The notes: a model not told the origin generated them from the letters alone. DNA of 64,000 nucleotides from Streptomyces sp. SID13726 (GCF_010548375.1 NZ_JAAGLY010000005.1:248001-312000); one strand, 5' to 3'. Positions 18,447 through 28,654 are shown, numbered from the stretch's first letter. Numbers and translations are program-made.

Positions 18447-20084
18447 GTGATCGAGCCGCACGCCCCCGCCCCACCCGGCGCCCCGCCGCCGTGGGCCGGG
18501 CCGGTGCGGCTTCCCGTCCGGGCCGGCACCGGGCGGTTCCTCGTCCTCGCCTGCGTCTTCGTCTGCGCCGCCTGCGGACTGGTGTACGAACTCGAACTGG
18601 TCGCCCTCGCCTCGTACCTCATCGGCGACTCGGTCACCCAGGCCTCCGTGGTGCTCTCCGTCATGGTGTTCGCGATGGGCATCGGCTCCCTCGCCGCCAA
18701 GCGGCTGTGCTGGCGGGCGGCCGCGGCCTTCGGCGCCCTGGAGGCGCTGCTCGCGCTCGTCGGCGGGTGCAGCGCGATGGCGCTGTACGCCGTCTTCGCC
18801 TGGACCGGCGACTGGGGCGGCCTGTGGGCGAGCGGCCCGAGCTGGCTCCTGGTCGCCTTCTCCCTCGCCATCGGCCTGCTCATCGGCGCCGAGGTCCCGC
18901 TGCTGATGGAGCTGATCCAGCGCATCCGCCGCCAGGACGCGGGCGGCGCGGTCGCCGACCTGTTCGCCGCGGACTACGTCGGCGCGCTCGTCGGCGGCCT
19001 CGCCTTCCCCTTCCTGCTGCTGCCCCTGCTCGGCCAGCTGACCGGCGCGATGCTCACCGGCACGGTCAACGCGATCGCCGGCAGCGCCCTCGTCCTCGGC
19101 CTGTTCCGCCGCGACCTGAGCCGCCGGGCCCGCTGGCTGCTGCTCGGCGCCAACCTCGCCGTCCTCGGCGTCCTCGCCACCGCCGCCGTACTCGTCGACG
19201 ACTTCGAACGGGCCGCGCGCGAGGCGGTCTACGGCAAGGACGTACGGGTCGCGCTCCAGACCGGCGTCCAGGAGGTCGTCCTCACCGGCGGCACCGACGG
19301 CCGCCCCCTCGATCTCTTCCTCGACGGCCGCCTCAGGGTCAGCGGCCGCGACGAGCACCGCTACCACGAGGCCCTCGTGCACCCCGCGATGGACGGCCCC
19401 CACGCGCGCGTGCTCGTCCTCGGCGGCGGCCTCGGCCTCGCCGCGCGCGAGGTGCTGCGGTATCCCGGCGTACGACGGGTCGACGTGGTCGAACTCGACG
19501 CGGCCGTGGTGGAACTCGCCCGCCACGACCCGGCCCTGTCCCGGCTCAACGGCCATGTGTACGGCGACACACGCGTGCGTGCGCACACCGCGGACGCGTT
19601 CCGGTGGCTGCGCACGGCGCCGGAGTCGTCGTACGACGTGGTGATCGCCGATCTGCCCGACCCCGGCATCACGGCCAGCACCAAGCTGTACTCGCAGGAG
19701 TTCTACGGCCTCGCCCGCCGCGCCCTGACCCCCGGCGGGCGGCTCGTCGTGCACGCGGGGCCGGTCGCCTCCCGGCCCCGGGTCTTCTGGACGGTGGAGG
19801 CGACGATGCGCGCGGCGGGCCTGTGCACCACGACCTACCGGGTCGGCGGCCGGGACTCCGGTTTCGCCGCGGGCCCCGACCGCACGGCCGGCGCGTCGCG
19901 GGCCCCGCGCGACTGGGGGTTCGTGCTGGCCTCGCGCGACGCGCGTCCGGCGCTGGGGCTCGACCCGCGCGGGCCGCGGCCCAGGACGCTGACGGAGCAG
20001 TCGCTGTGGGCGGCGGAGCGGTCGGCGGAGGCCACGCGCGTGGGCGGCCTGGCGGCCTCCACGTTGGTGCATCCGCGCTACTGA
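18447..20084 (+). CDS. Membrane-bound polyamine aminopropyltransferase-like protein
   Basis: The 545-aa protein has an N-terminal half with about seven transmembrane helices (residues 30-260, opening FLVLACVFVCAACGLVYELE) and a C-terminal Rossmann methyltransferase-like spermidine/spermine synthase domain. The latter shows the strand-loop VLVLGGGLGLAAREVLRYPG, the acidic VDVVELDAAVVELAR and the aminopropyl-transfer region YDVVIADLPDPGITASTKLY. The enzyme family moves an aminopropyl group from decarboxylated SAM to a diamine, but membrane-fused actinobacterial members have uncertain substrates. The GTG at 18447 is the first start preserving the first helix. It follows the DUF2617 gene. Confidence 0.87.
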   Translation: MIEPHAPAPPGAPPPWAGPVRLPVRAGTGRFLVLACVFVCAACGLVYELELVALASYLIGDSVTQASVVLSVMVFAMGIGSLAAKRLCWRAAAAFGALEALLALVGGCSAMALYAVFAWTGDWGGLWASGPSWLLVAFSLAIGLLIGAEVPLLMELIQRIRRQDAGGAVADLFAADYVGALVGGLAFPFLLLPLLGQLTGAMLTGTVNAIAGSALVLGLFRRDLSRRARWLLLGANLAVLGVLATAAVLVDDFERAAREAVYGKDVRVALQTGVQEVVLTGGTDGRPLDLFLDGRLRVSGRDEHRYHEALVHPAMDGPHARVLVLGGGLGLAAREVLRYPGVRRVDVVELDAAVVELARHDPALSRLNGHVYGDTRVRAHTADAFRWLRTAPESSYDVVIADLPDPGITASTKLYSQEFYGLARRALTPGGRLVVHAGPVASRPRVFWTVEATMRAAGLCTTTYRVGGRDSGFAAGPDRTAGASRAPRDWGFVLASRDARPALGLDPRGPRPRTLTEQSLWAAERSAEATRVGGLAASTLVHPRY

Positions 20085-20154
20085 GCGGCGAGCGCGCGGT
20101 CACTTTGCACCAACGGGGGTGCGGGGCCGTCCCCCCTGGGTAGGCTCGGCAACC

Positions 20155-20967
20155 ATGGAGCATGAGGTGTTCGTTCCGGTTCCGGTCGAGCGGCTGCGGG
20201 AGGCGCTGGGCGACCCCGCGAGGGTCGCCCGGGCGGTTCCCGGGCTCCAGCAGGACGCCGGCGCGGACCCCGTCGCCGGGCGCCTGAAGGTGCGGGTCGG
20301 CAGCCACTCCGTCACCTACCGCGGCTCGGCCCGCGTCTCCGCCCGGGACGACGGCTCCTACGCCGTCGAGGCCGACGCCACCGAGGCCCGCGGCACCGGC
20401 ACGGTCAAACTCGCCCTCACCCTCCGCCTGAGCGCCAAGAACGACGGCACGACCCTGGCCTTCGACGGCACGGCGACGGCCGACGGACGGGTCACGGAAC
20501 TGCCCCAGGACGCGGTGGCCGCGGCGGGCGCCCGCCTGCTGAGCCGGTTCGCGGAGGGGCTGGGGGCGGCGGAGGAAGAGACCACGGAGGGCGAGGGGGT
20601 CGAGGCGCCCGAGGCGCCGGAAGCGGTGGAGGAGCCGGAAGCGGTCGTCGAGGAGCCGGGAGCCGTCGAGGCGCCGCAGAGCCCCGCAGCGCCGGAGATC
20701 CCCGAGGACTTCCAGGTGGAGCCTGCCGAGCCCGTCGCGCACATCGAACCCGTCGAGCCCCCCGCCGAGGCCGCCCACGCCCGCCGCACGATGATCGGCC
20801 GCAGCGCCGAGGAGGTCGACCACGCGCCCCCGAGGGGCCGTTACGCCCCCGTACCGGCTCCCCAGACGGTGGCCTCCGGAGTGGCGCTGCGCTGGGCGGC
20901 ACCGGCGGCCGCGGTGGTCCTGGCGTCGGCGATCGTGGTCACCCGGGTGCTGAGAAAGCGCCGTTGA
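20155..20967 (+). CDS. SRPBCC/CoxG-like protein with C-terminal membrane anchor
   Basis: The 270-aa protein starts with an SRPBCC fold of the CO-dehydrogenase subunit G type (residues 1-140: EHEVFVPVPVERLREALGDP, ARVARAVPGLQ, then beta strands to GARLLSRFAEGLG). A Glu/Ala/Pro-rich low-complexity linker (about 143-215) follows, and a C-terminal helix AAPAAAVVLASAIVVTRVL with a basic end anchors it in the membrane. CoxG in carboxidotrophs helps recruit CO dehydrogenase to the membrane; no cox genes are near, so here it is just a membrane-tethered lipid/ligand-binding domain. The ATG at 20155 fits the fold boundary. Confidence 0.8.
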   Translation: MEHEVFVPVPVERLREALGDPARVARAVPGLQQDAGADPVAGRLKVRVGSHSVTYRGSARVSARDDGSYAVEADATEARGTGTVKLALTLRLSAKNDGTTLAFDGTATADGRVTELPQDAVAAAGARLLSRFAEGLGAAEEETTEGEGVEAPEAPEAVEEPEAVVEEPGAVEAPQSPAAPEIPEDFQVEPAEPVAHIEPVEPPAEAAHARRTMIGRSAEEVDHAPPRGRYAPVPAPQTVASGVALRWAAPAAAVVLASAIVVTRVLRKRR

Positions 20968-20980
20968 GTACTGTCGTCCC

Positions 20981-21772
20981 GTGAGCCATGAAGACATCAC
21001 ACTGACCGCGGGCGACGCGGAAGTGACCTTGCAGCCGGGAAACGGCGGACGGGTCGGGGGACTCCGGGTCGGAGGCGTCGAACTGCTGCGGCAGGGCGAG
21101 CGCTTCGGCTGCTTCCCGATGGTCCCCTGGTGCGGCCGTGTCCGCGACGGCCGCTTCCGTGACGGTGCGACGGTACGTCAGATGCCCCTGAACTCCCCGC
21201 CGCACGCCATCCACGGCACCGCCCGCGACGGCGCCTGGAGCGTCGCCCGCAGCGGCGCCGACGAGGCGGTGGTGACGTACGACCTCGTCGAGCCCTGGCC
21301 CTACCCCGGACGCGTCACCCAGGTGTACGCCCTCGCCGCGGACTCCCTGACGCTCACGATGTCCGTCGAGGCGCACGACTCCTCGTTCCCGGCCCAGATC
21401 GGCTGGCACCCCTGGTTCAACCGCACCCTCGACGGCGGCGAGCCCGTGCGGCTCGACTTCGCCCCCGCCTGGCAGGAGGAGCGCGGCGAGGACCACCTGC
21501 CCACCGGCCGGCGGACCGACCCGAAGCCAGGCCCCTGGGACGACTGCTTCGGCATGCCCGGCGGCGTCGACGTCACGCTGACCTGGCCGGGGCTGCTGGA
21601 GCTGAAGGTCGCCAGCCGCGAGGAGTGGGTCGTCGTCTACGACGAGCAGGAGGCCGCCGTCTGCGTGGAGCCGCAGACCGGGCCGCCCGACGGCCTGAAC
21701 TCGCTGCCGCGCCTGGTCACCCCGCTGGAGCCGCTGGAAGCCACCACCACGTGGACCTGGCGCCGCCTTTAA
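20981..21772 (+). CDS. Aldose 1-epimerase family protein
   Basis: The 263-aa galactose-mutarotase-like beta sandwich shows GGRVGGLRVGGVELLRQG, the arginine-bearing MVPWCGRVRDGRF, the catalytic-type His in PPHAIHGTARD and in QIGWHPWFNR, and a late Glu in VCVEPQTGPPDGLN. These match the aldose epimerase active-site layout (two His plus Glu). It interconverts sugar anomers in the cytoplasm; the specific sugar is unknown. GTG 20981 starts 13 nt after the CoxG-like gene, and pyrE follows after 10 nt, so these genes are probably co-transcribed. Confidence 0.9.
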   Translation: MSHEDITLTAGDAEVTLQPGNGGRVGGLRVGGVELLRQGERFGCFPMVPWCGRVRDGRFRDGATVRQMPLNSPPHAIHGTARDGAWSVARSGADEAVVTYDLVEPWPYPGRVTQVYALAADSLTLTMSVEAHDSSFPAQIGWHPWFNRTLDGGEPVRLDFAPAWQEERGEDHLPTGRRTDPKPGPWDDCFGMPGGVDVTLTWPGLLELKVASREEWVVVYDEQEAAVCVEPQTGPPDGLNSLPRLVTPLEPLEATTTWTWRRL

Positions 21773-21782
21773 GCTGACCGTC

Positions 21783-22331
21783 ATGACGGACGTACGCGGC
21801 GCGCTGCTGCAGCAGATCAAGGACAAGGCCGTGGTGCACGGCAAGGTGACCCTGTCGTCGGGTCTGGAGGCGGACTACTACGTCGACCTGCGCCGCGTCA
21901 CCCTCGACGGCGCGGCGGCCCCGCTGGTCGGGCAGGTGCTCCTGGACCTGACCGCGGACCTGGAGTTCGACGCGGTCGGCGGGCTGACCATGGGCGCCGA
22001 CCCGGTCGGCACCGCCATGCTGCACGCGGCCGCCGCGCGCGGGCAGCGGCTCGACTCCTTCGTCGTCCGCAAGGCGGCCAAGGCGCACGGCATGCAGCGC
22101 CGGGTCGAGGGCCCCGACATCGCCGGGCGCCGGGTGCTGGTCGTCGAGGACACCTCCACCACCGGCGGCTCCCCGCTCGAAGCGGTCGCCGCCGTGCGCG
22201 AGGCCGGTGCCGAGGTCGTCGCCGTCGCCACGATCGTGGACCGCGCGACGGGCGCCGCCCAGAAGATCGAGCAGGGCGCGGGAGTGCCGTACCGCTTCGC
22301 GTTCTCCAAGGACGAGCTGGGTCTCGACTGA
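21783..22331 (+). CDS. pyrE: Orotate phosphoribosyltransferase
   Basis: The 182-aa type I phosphoribosyltransferase joins orotate and PRPP to give OMP in pyrimidine synthesis. The PRPP-binding loop is VLVVEDTSTTGGSPLEAVAA (about 120-140), with the DxS/TTGG core intact. An N-terminal LSSGLEADYYVDLRRVTLDG region and a flexible-loop VRKAAKAHG with the catalytic Lys/His also match. Actinobacterial PyrE of this length is usual. It lies between the epimerase and fba on the same strand, away from the main pyrimidine operon. Confidence 0.93.
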   Translation: MTDVRGALLQQIKDKAVVHGKVTLSSGLEADYYVDLRRVTLDGAAAPLVGQVLLDLTADLEFDAVGGLTMGADPVGTAMLHAAAARGQRLDSFVVRKAAKAHGMQRRVEGPDIAGRRVLVVEDTSTTGGSPLEAVAAVREAGAEVVAVATIVDRATGAAQKIEQGAGVPYRFAFSKDELGLD

Positions 22332-22477
22332 GTCATCCACAGGCTGGACACCTCTGGCGATACATCCGGTCGAGTCTGGAAAGATGGGACGACGACGACG
22401 TCGAACCCCCACGCCAAGGTCTAGGTCAGGGCCGTAAGCACGCAGTACGCCAACCCGCAGATACAAGGAGCGGACAG

Positions 22478-23509
<1,032 letters not shown>

Positions 23510-23521
23510 GTCCTGTGTTTC

Positions 23522-23555
23522 CCGTGAGCCCGGTGCCTTCGCGCCGGGCTCACGG
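23522..23555 (+). terminator. Terminator after fba
   Basis: A 12-bp perfect stem (23522-23533 with 23544-23555), extendable by two more pairs, closes a CCTTCG-type loop 12 nt after the fba stop. The DHA2 transporter gene starts only 14 bp later, so this hairpin separates the two transcription units. Confidence 0.85.
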
Positions 23556-23568
23556 TATATCTGGGCAC

Positions 23569-25038
23569 ATGCCCGACGTCAGGCTGGCCTCCCCGCAGGG
23601 CAAGTGGATCCTGCTCACCACCGTCCTCGGTTCCAGCATGGCGATGCTGGACTCGACCGTCGTCAACGTCGCCCTGCCGCGCATCGGCCGCGACCTGGAC
23701 GCCGACCTCGCCGCCCTTCAGTGGACGGTCAACGCGTACATGCTCACGCTGGCCGGGCTGATCCTGCTCGGCGGCTCCCTCGGCGACCGGTACGGCCGCC
23801 GCAAGGTCTTCGTAGTGGGTGTGGTGTGGTTCGCGGCGGCCTCGCTGCTGTGCGGGCTCGCGCCGAACGCCGGTGTCCTGGTCGCCGTCCGCGCCCTCCA
23901 GGGGGTCGGCGGCGCGCTGCTCACTCCCGGGTCGCTGGCCCTGATCCAGGCCTCCTTCCATCCCGACGACCGGGGCCGGGCCGTCGGCCTGTGGTCCGGG
24001 TTCGGCGGTATCGGGGCGGCCGTCGGGCCCTTCGTCGGCGGCTGGCTCGTGGACGGGCCGGGCTGGCGGTGGGTGTTCCTGCTCAACGTCCCGCTGGCGC
24101 TGGTGTGCGCGCCGATCGCCGTACGGCATGTTCCCGAGTCCGCGGACGGCCGTAGCGATCACGGGCGGTTCGACGTGCTCGGCGCGGTGCTGGGCGCGGT
24201 GGCGCTCGCGCTGGTGACGTACGCGCTGATCGAGGCGCGGTCGGGGTCCCTGGTGGTCGCCGTCACCGCGGTCGCGGGGGTGGCCGCCGGGGTGGCCTTC
24301 GTGGTCGTGGAGAAGCGGCGGCCCGATCCGATGATGCCGCTCGGGATCTTCGCGTCCCGGCAGTTCACGGCCGTCAATCTGGTGACCCTGTGTGTGTACG
24401 CGGCCTTCGGCGGCTTCTTCTTCCTGGCCGCGCTCCAGCTCCAGGTGGTCGTCGGCTGGTCGGCCCTCCAGGCGGGTACGGCCCTGCTGCCGACCACCGC
24501 GCTGATGCTGCTGTTCTCGGCCCGCTCGGGCGCCCTCGCCGACCGGATCGGGCCGCGCATCCCGCTCACCGTGGGGCCGCTGCTCTGTGCGGCGGGGATG
24601 CTGCTGATGCTGCGGGTGGGGCCGGGGGCGTCGTACGTGGTGGACGTCGTGCCCGCGCTGCTCGTCCTCGGCGCCGGCATGGTCACGCTGGTCGCCCCGC
24701 TGACGGCGACCGTGCTGGGGTCGGTGGACGCCTCGCGGGCCGGGCTCGCCAGCGGGATCAACAACGCGGCGGCACGGGCGGCGGGGTTGATCGCGGTGGC
24801 CGCGTTGCCGCTGGTCACGAGGATGGGGGAGGAGGCGTACCGGTCGGCTTCGGCCTTCGACGACGCGTTCGGGCGGGCGATGGTGGTCTGTGCGGGGGTG
24901 TTGGTGGCGGGTTCCGTGACGGCTTTCGCCACGGTGCGGTCGCTGCCGCCGGGGTGCCGTCGGCCGGAGTGCCGTACGCATGGGGCGGTCATGGCACCGC
25001 CGCTGGAGGGGGAGCGGGCTCGGGGGCGGCTGTCGTAG
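23569..25038 (+). CDS. MFS drug:H+ antiporter, DHA2 (14-helix) family
   Basis: The 489-aa integral membrane protein has the EmrB/QacA signature: first-helix motif SSMAMLDSTVVNVALPRIGR, the ALQWTVNAYMLTLAGLILLG second helix, motif A GGSLGDRYGRRKVFVVGVVW, and the antiporter motif C-like GFGGIGAAVGPFVGGWLVDG. About 14 hydrophobic helices follow. It exports a hydrophobic or cationic compound with proton uptake; the substrate is unknown. ATG 23569 is chosen since the longer frame overlaps fba and its terminator. No regulator gene is adjacent. Confidence 0.9.
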   Translation: MPDVRLASPQGKWILLTTVLGSSMAMLDSTVVNVALPRIGRDLDADLAALQWTVNAYMLTLAGLILLGGSLGDRYGRRKVFVVGVVWFAAASLLCGLAPNAGVLVAVRALQGVGGALLTPGSLALIQASFHPDDRGRAVGLWSGFGGIGAAVGPFVGGWLVDGPGWRWVFLLNVPLALVCAPIAVRHVPESADGRSDHGRFDVLGAVLGAVALALVTYALIEARSGSLVVAVTAVAGVAAGVAFVVVEKRRPDPMMPLGIFASRQFTAVNLVTLCVYAAFGGFFFLAALQLQVVVGWSALQAGTALLPTTALMLLFSARSGALADRIGPRIPLTVGPLLCAAGMLLMLRVGPGASYVVDVVPALLVLGAGMVTLVAPLTATVLGSVDASRAGLASGINNAAARAAGLIAVAALPLVTRMGEEAYRSASAFDDAFGRAMVVCAGVLVAGSVTAFATVRSLPPGCRRPECRTHGAVMAPPLEGERARGRLS

Positions 25039-25071
25039 GGCGGGTGCGGGTGTGGGTGCGGCTGCGGGTGC

Positions 25072-25190
25072 GTGGGGGCTGGTCGCGCCCACGCGGCGGA
25101 GCCGCATATCGGCACAGCCTCGCGCCCCTGAAGGGGCGATCAGGTGATGCCCTTTTTGGGAGCGCGGGGAACTGCGCGACCAGCCCCCAC
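25072..25190. repeat. Compound inverted repeat, Streptomyces-type intergenic element
   Basis: Perfect 17-bp outer arms (25072-25088 and 25174-25190, GTGGGGGCTGGTCGCGC and its complement) enclose two smaller hairpins: GCGGC/GCCGC at 25093-25105 and CGCCCC/GGGGCG at 25123-25138. The right half (GCGCGGGGAACTGCGCGACC) is a sequence I recall as widespread between Streptomyces genes. It can fold into a multi-branched structure and may act as a terminator or as a small non-autonomous mobile element. Confidence 0.75.
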
Positions 25191-25236
25191 CGGCCCGCAG
25201 ACGAAACCCGGGCCTCCAACGAGGGAGACTGGACCC

Positions 25237-25650
25237 ATGTCGATTCACGAGAACCTCCTCGGGGGCCCGCCCCCGACCCACCTCCCCGACGACCCGGAGC
25301 CCCGAGAGCTCCTGGCGAACGGCACCGCCCCCGCGGATGTCGCCGCGAAGTACCCGACCTCCTCGCTGGCCTGGGCCCAGCTGGCCGACGAGGCGTTCGA
25401 GCGGGGCAGCGTCGTGGAGTCGTACGCTTATGCCCGTACGGGCTACCACCGCGGCCTGGACTCGCTGCGCCGCAGCGGCTGGAAGGGCCACGGGCCGGTC
25501 CCGTGGGAGCACGAGCCGAACCGCGGCTTCCTGCGCGCCCTGCACGCCCTCGCCCGTGCCGCCGGAGCCATCGGCGAGCAGGAGGAGTACGCGCGCTGCA
25601 CGCAGTTCCTGAAGGACTCCTCGCCGGCGGCGGCCCAGACGCTGGGCTGA
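25237..25650 (+). CDS. DUF3151 family protein
   Basis: The 137-aa cytoplasmic protein matches the actinobacterial DUF3151 family, which is all-helical. Characteristic parts are the start MSIHENLLGGPPPTHLP, AAKYPTSSLAWAQLADEAFE, the segment SYAYARTGYHRGLDSLRRSG and VPWEHEPNRGFLRALHALAR. ATG 25237 is preceded by GAGGGAGA. The family usually lies close to fba as here, but no function is established. Upstream is the compound inverted repeat, so it is likely its own transcription unit. Confidence 0.88.
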   Translation: MSIHENLLGGPPPTHLPDDPEPRELLANGTAPADVAAKYPTSSLAWAQLADEAFERGSVVESYAYARTGYHRGLDSLRRSGWKGHGPVPWEHEPNRGFLRALHALARAAGAIGEQEEYARCTQFLKDSSPAAAQTLG

Positions 25651-25798
25651 CCGCAGGCCCGGTGTGAGGTCCGTCTGACTGCTCAGGCGGACCTTGCCTT
25701 TTCGCGGGACCATCGAAGAGGATTTGCCGCGGGGACCGGGGCGTCCTGTCGATGACGGCAGGGGCGGACCGCTACCCGGAGTAATACAGGAGACAGCG

Positions 25799-26641
25799 AT
25801 GTCGTCCCATGAGGCTCAGGAAACGCAGGAGCCCGAGACCCCGCATCTCGACTTCAAAGGCACGACGCCGTACGAGGACTACGTCAAGGCGGACGTGCTC
25901 ACCCACCTCCAGCACACCCTCTCCGACGATCCCGGAGAGATGGTCTTCCTGGTCACGACCCAGGTCATGGAGCTGTGGTTCACCGTCATCGTCCACGAGT
26001 GGGAGACCGCGGCGACCGCGCTGCGCGGCGACGACGTACCGGTGGCCGTCGCCGCGCTGAAGCGTTCCGTCCGTGAACTGGAGGCCCTGACCGCCTCCTG
26101 GAAGCCGCTCGGCCAGCTGACCCCGGCGCAGTTCAACTCGTACCGCAGCGCCCTCGGCGAGGGCTCCGGGTTCCAGTCGGCGATGTACCGCCGGATGGAG
26201 TTCCTGCTCGGCGACAAGTCCGCGTCCATGCTCGTCCCGCACCGGGGCGCGCCCCGCGTGCACGCCGAGCTGGAGAAGGCGCTGCACGAACCGAGCCTGT
26301 ACGACGAGGTGCTGCGGCTGCTCGCGCGGCGCGGGCACGCGATCCCGGCCGCCGTGCTGGAGCGGGACGTCTCGCTGCGGTACGAGCCGTCGGACGAGGT
26401 GGAGGCCGCCTGGACGGCCCTCTACTCCGGCCCCGAGGACGCCGAACTCGCCCGTCTCGGCGAGGCGTTGACCGATGTCGCCGAACTGGTGTGGCGCTGG
26501 CGCAACGACCATCTCGTCGCCACCCGGCGCGCGATGGGCGCCAAGGCCGGCACGGGCGGCTCCGCCGGGGTGGCCTGGCTGGAGAAGCGCGCCCGGAAGA
26601 ACGTGTTCCCCGAGCTGTGGACGGCGCGGTCCCATGTCTGA
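25799..26641 (+). CDS. kynA: Tryptophan 2,3-dioxygenase
   Basis: The 280-aa haem enzyme opens the indole ring of L-tryptophan to N-formylkynurenine, the first step of the kynurenine pathway. Family features are TPYEDYVKADVLTHLQHTLS (N-terminal substrate-site helix), the QVMELWFTVIVHEWETAATA helix with the active-site His, SYRSALGEGSGFQSAMYRRM and the C-terminal haem-ligand region WRNDHLVATRRAMGAKAGTG followed by GVAWLEKR. ATG 25799 follows CAGGAGA. Its stop overlaps the kynureninase start by 8 nt, so the two are coupled. Confidence 0.95.
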   Translation: MSSHEAQETQEPETPHLDFKGTTPYEDYVKADVLTHLQHTLSDDPGEMVFLVTTQVMELWFTVIVHEWETAATALRGDDVPVAVAALKRSVRELEALTASWKPLGQLTPAQFNSYRSALGEGSGFQSAMYRRMEFLLGDKSASMLVPHRGAPRVHAELEKALHEPSLYDEVLRLLARRGHAIPAAVLERDVSLRYEPSDEVEAAWTALYSGPEDAELARLGEALTDVAELVWRWRNDHLVATRRAMGAKAGTGGSAGVAWLEKRARKNVFPELWTARSHV

Positions 26642-27851
26642 ACTCACCTTCAAGGCCGGGCAGTTGGACGCCGGTGATGAACTGGCGAGCCTGCGCTCGC
26701 AGTTCGTCCTCGATGACGTCGTGTACCTGGACGGCAACTCGCTCGGCGCCCTCCCGGCCGCCGTGCCGGGGCGCGTCGAGGATGTCGTACGACGCCAGTG
26801 GGGGTCGTTGCGCATCCGGTCCTGGGACGAGAGCGGCTGGTGGACCGCGCCCGAGCGGATCGGTGACCGGATCGCTCCGCTGGTCGGCGCGGCGGCCGGG
26901 CAGATCGTGGTCGGGGACTCGACAAGTGTCAACGTCTTCAAGGCGGTTGTGGGGGCGGTACGGCTCTCGGGCGGTCCGGCTTCCGGTCGTGACGAGGTCG
27001 TCGTCGACGCGACCACCTTCCCCACGGACGGCTACATCGCCGAGTCCGCGGCCCGGATGACGGGGTGCACGCTCCGGGCGGTGACCCCGGCGGAGGCGCC
27101 GGGCGTGCTGGGCGACCGTACGGCCGCCGTGTTGCTCAACCACGTCGACTACCGCACGGGCCGCCTCCACGACCTGCCCGGACTCACCGCCGCCGTGCAC
27201 GCGGCGGGCGCCGTCGCGGTGTGGGACCTGTGCCACAGCGCGGGCGCCCTGCCGGTCGGGCTCGACGAGCACGGGGTCGACCTCGCGGTCGGCTGCACCT
27301 ACAAGTACCTGAACGGCGGCCCCGGTTCACCGGCGTACCTCTATGTGCGCCGCGAGCACCAGGGCCGCTTCGACTCCCCGCTGCCGGGCTGGACCTCGCA
27401 CGCCGACCCGTTCGGCATGAGTCCGTCCTACACACCCGCGGAGGGCGCGCTGCGCGGGCGCGTCGGCACCCCGGACATCCTCTCCATGCTCGCCCTGGAG
27501 GCGGCCCTGGAGGTCTGGGACGGGGTGTCGGTCGAGGCGGTGCGCGCCAAGTCCCTCGCCCTGACGGACTTCTTCCTGGAGTGCGTCTCGGCGTACGTCG
27601 ACGAGGGCCGCGTCGAGTGCGTGACCCCGCTCGCCCACGCCGAGCGGGGCAGCCAGGTCGCGCTGCGCTGCGAGGACGCCGGTGAGGTGATGAAGCGGCT
27701 CATCGAGCGGGGTGTGGTGGGCGACTTCCGCCACCCGGACGTGCTGCGGTTCGGGTTCACGCCGTTGTACGTCGGGTTCGGGGACGTGGAGCGGGCGGCG
27801 CGGGTGCTGGCGGAGGTGCTGGCGGAGACGCTCGGTTCGGTACGCGGCTGA
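26634..27851 (+). CDS. kynU: Kynureninase
   Basis: The 405-aa PLP enzyme converts kynurenine to anthranilate and alanine. Visible are VYLDGNSLGALPAAVPGRVE, the cofactor segment VGDSTSVNVFKAVVGAV, the Asp-His region VAVWDLCHSAGALPV and the Schiff-base Lys in VGCTYKYLNGGPGSPAYLYV. ATG 26634 overlaps the end of kynA by 8 nt. Together with the dioxygenase and the formamidase-like hydrolase 1 kb downstream it completes tryptophan-to-anthranilate conversion. Confidence 0.95.
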   Translation: MSELTFKAGQLDAGDELASLRSQFVLDDVVYLDGNSLGALPAAVPGRVEDVVRRQWGSLRIRSWDESGWWTAPERIGDRIAPLVGAAAGQIVVGDSTSVNVFKAVVGAVRLSGGPASGRDEVVVDATTFPTDGYIAESAARMTGCTLRAVTPAEAPGVLGDRTAAVLLNHVDYRTGRLHDLPGLTAAVHAAGAVAVWDLCHSAGALPVGLDEHGVDLAVGCTYKYLNGGPGSPAYLYVRREHQGRFDSPLPGWTSHADPFGMSPSYTPAEGALRGRVGTPDILSMLALEAALEVWDGVSVEAVRAKSLALTDFFLECVSAYVDEGRVECVTPLAHAERGSQVALRCEDAGEVMKRLIERGVVGDFRHPDVLRFGFTPLYVGFGDVERAARVLAEVLAETLGSVRG

Positions 27852-28010
27852 CGGGTTGGTTCGGCTGTTCGGCCACGGTCGGTTCAGTACGCGGTCAACA
27901 GGCCGGTCCCGCACTGCGGTTGGGCCGGTCCCTGCGCAACTGCTGCGCGTCGAGTCCGCCGGTGTCGTCGCGCGAGCCCCTCGGGGAGGTGATGCGCGGG
28001 GGCTTTCGCG

Positions 28011-28654
28011 TCACGCCTGGATGACGTACACCCCCGCCTTCGCCGCTGCCACCGCCGCGTCCGCCGCGCGGTCGGCCATGGCGGGGGAGGGGGGTGTTCC
28101 GGTGGTGAGGAGGCCGTAGTGGAGGGGGCCGAGACCGCGCGTACGACCGTCGCCGGGTCCGTGCCGGGCGGTAACTCCCCGCGGGCGACGGCCGCCACGA
28201 CACAGGGCGTCCACTCGGCGACCCGTACGGCGTGGAAGTGCCGCAGCGCCTCCGCCGTACGGTCGTCGCCGGCCGCCGCGGCGATCACCGCGCGGAAGAG
28301 CGCGGCCTGGCGGGGGTTCGCGAGGGTCCGCTGGATCTGGGCGGCGTGGGTTCGCAGGTCTTCGCGGAGGGAGCGGGGGCGGAGGTGGGGGCGGGGGCGC
28401 GTGCGAGTGCGGGGTGCCGGTTCTTCCGACGTGTCCGCGAGCAGGTCGGTGAGCAGGTCGGCGACCAGTGCGCCGGCCGTGCCCCACCGCCGGTACACGG
28501 TCGTCTTGCCGACCTCCGCGCGCCGGGCGACCTCCGCGAGATCGAGGCGGTCGAACCCCTGTTCCGCGAGCAGGTCTCCGGCCGCCCGCAGCACGGCCGT
28601 TCGGACACGGGCGGTACGCCCTCCGGGACGGACGGTGCCGGGCTGGGCGGACAT
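28011..28654 (-). pseudogene. TetR/AcrR-family regulator with an apparent -1 frameshift
   Basis: From ATG 28654 the frame gives a normal TetR N-terminal HTH (LAEVARRAEVGKTTVYRRWG) and a ligand-domain start through ATVVRAVSAP. It then turns into low-complexity Pro/Arg sequence and runs on to 27884. In the neighbouring frame, sequence starting LHYGLLTTGTPP and ending VYVIQA at 28011 looks like the proper TetR C-terminus. Adding one C to the five-C run (plus-strand G run 28124-28128) joins the two parts into about 214 aa. This is either a real inactivating deletion or a sequencing error. The gene lies between kynU and the formamidase-like gene and is their likely regulator. Confidence 0.7.
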
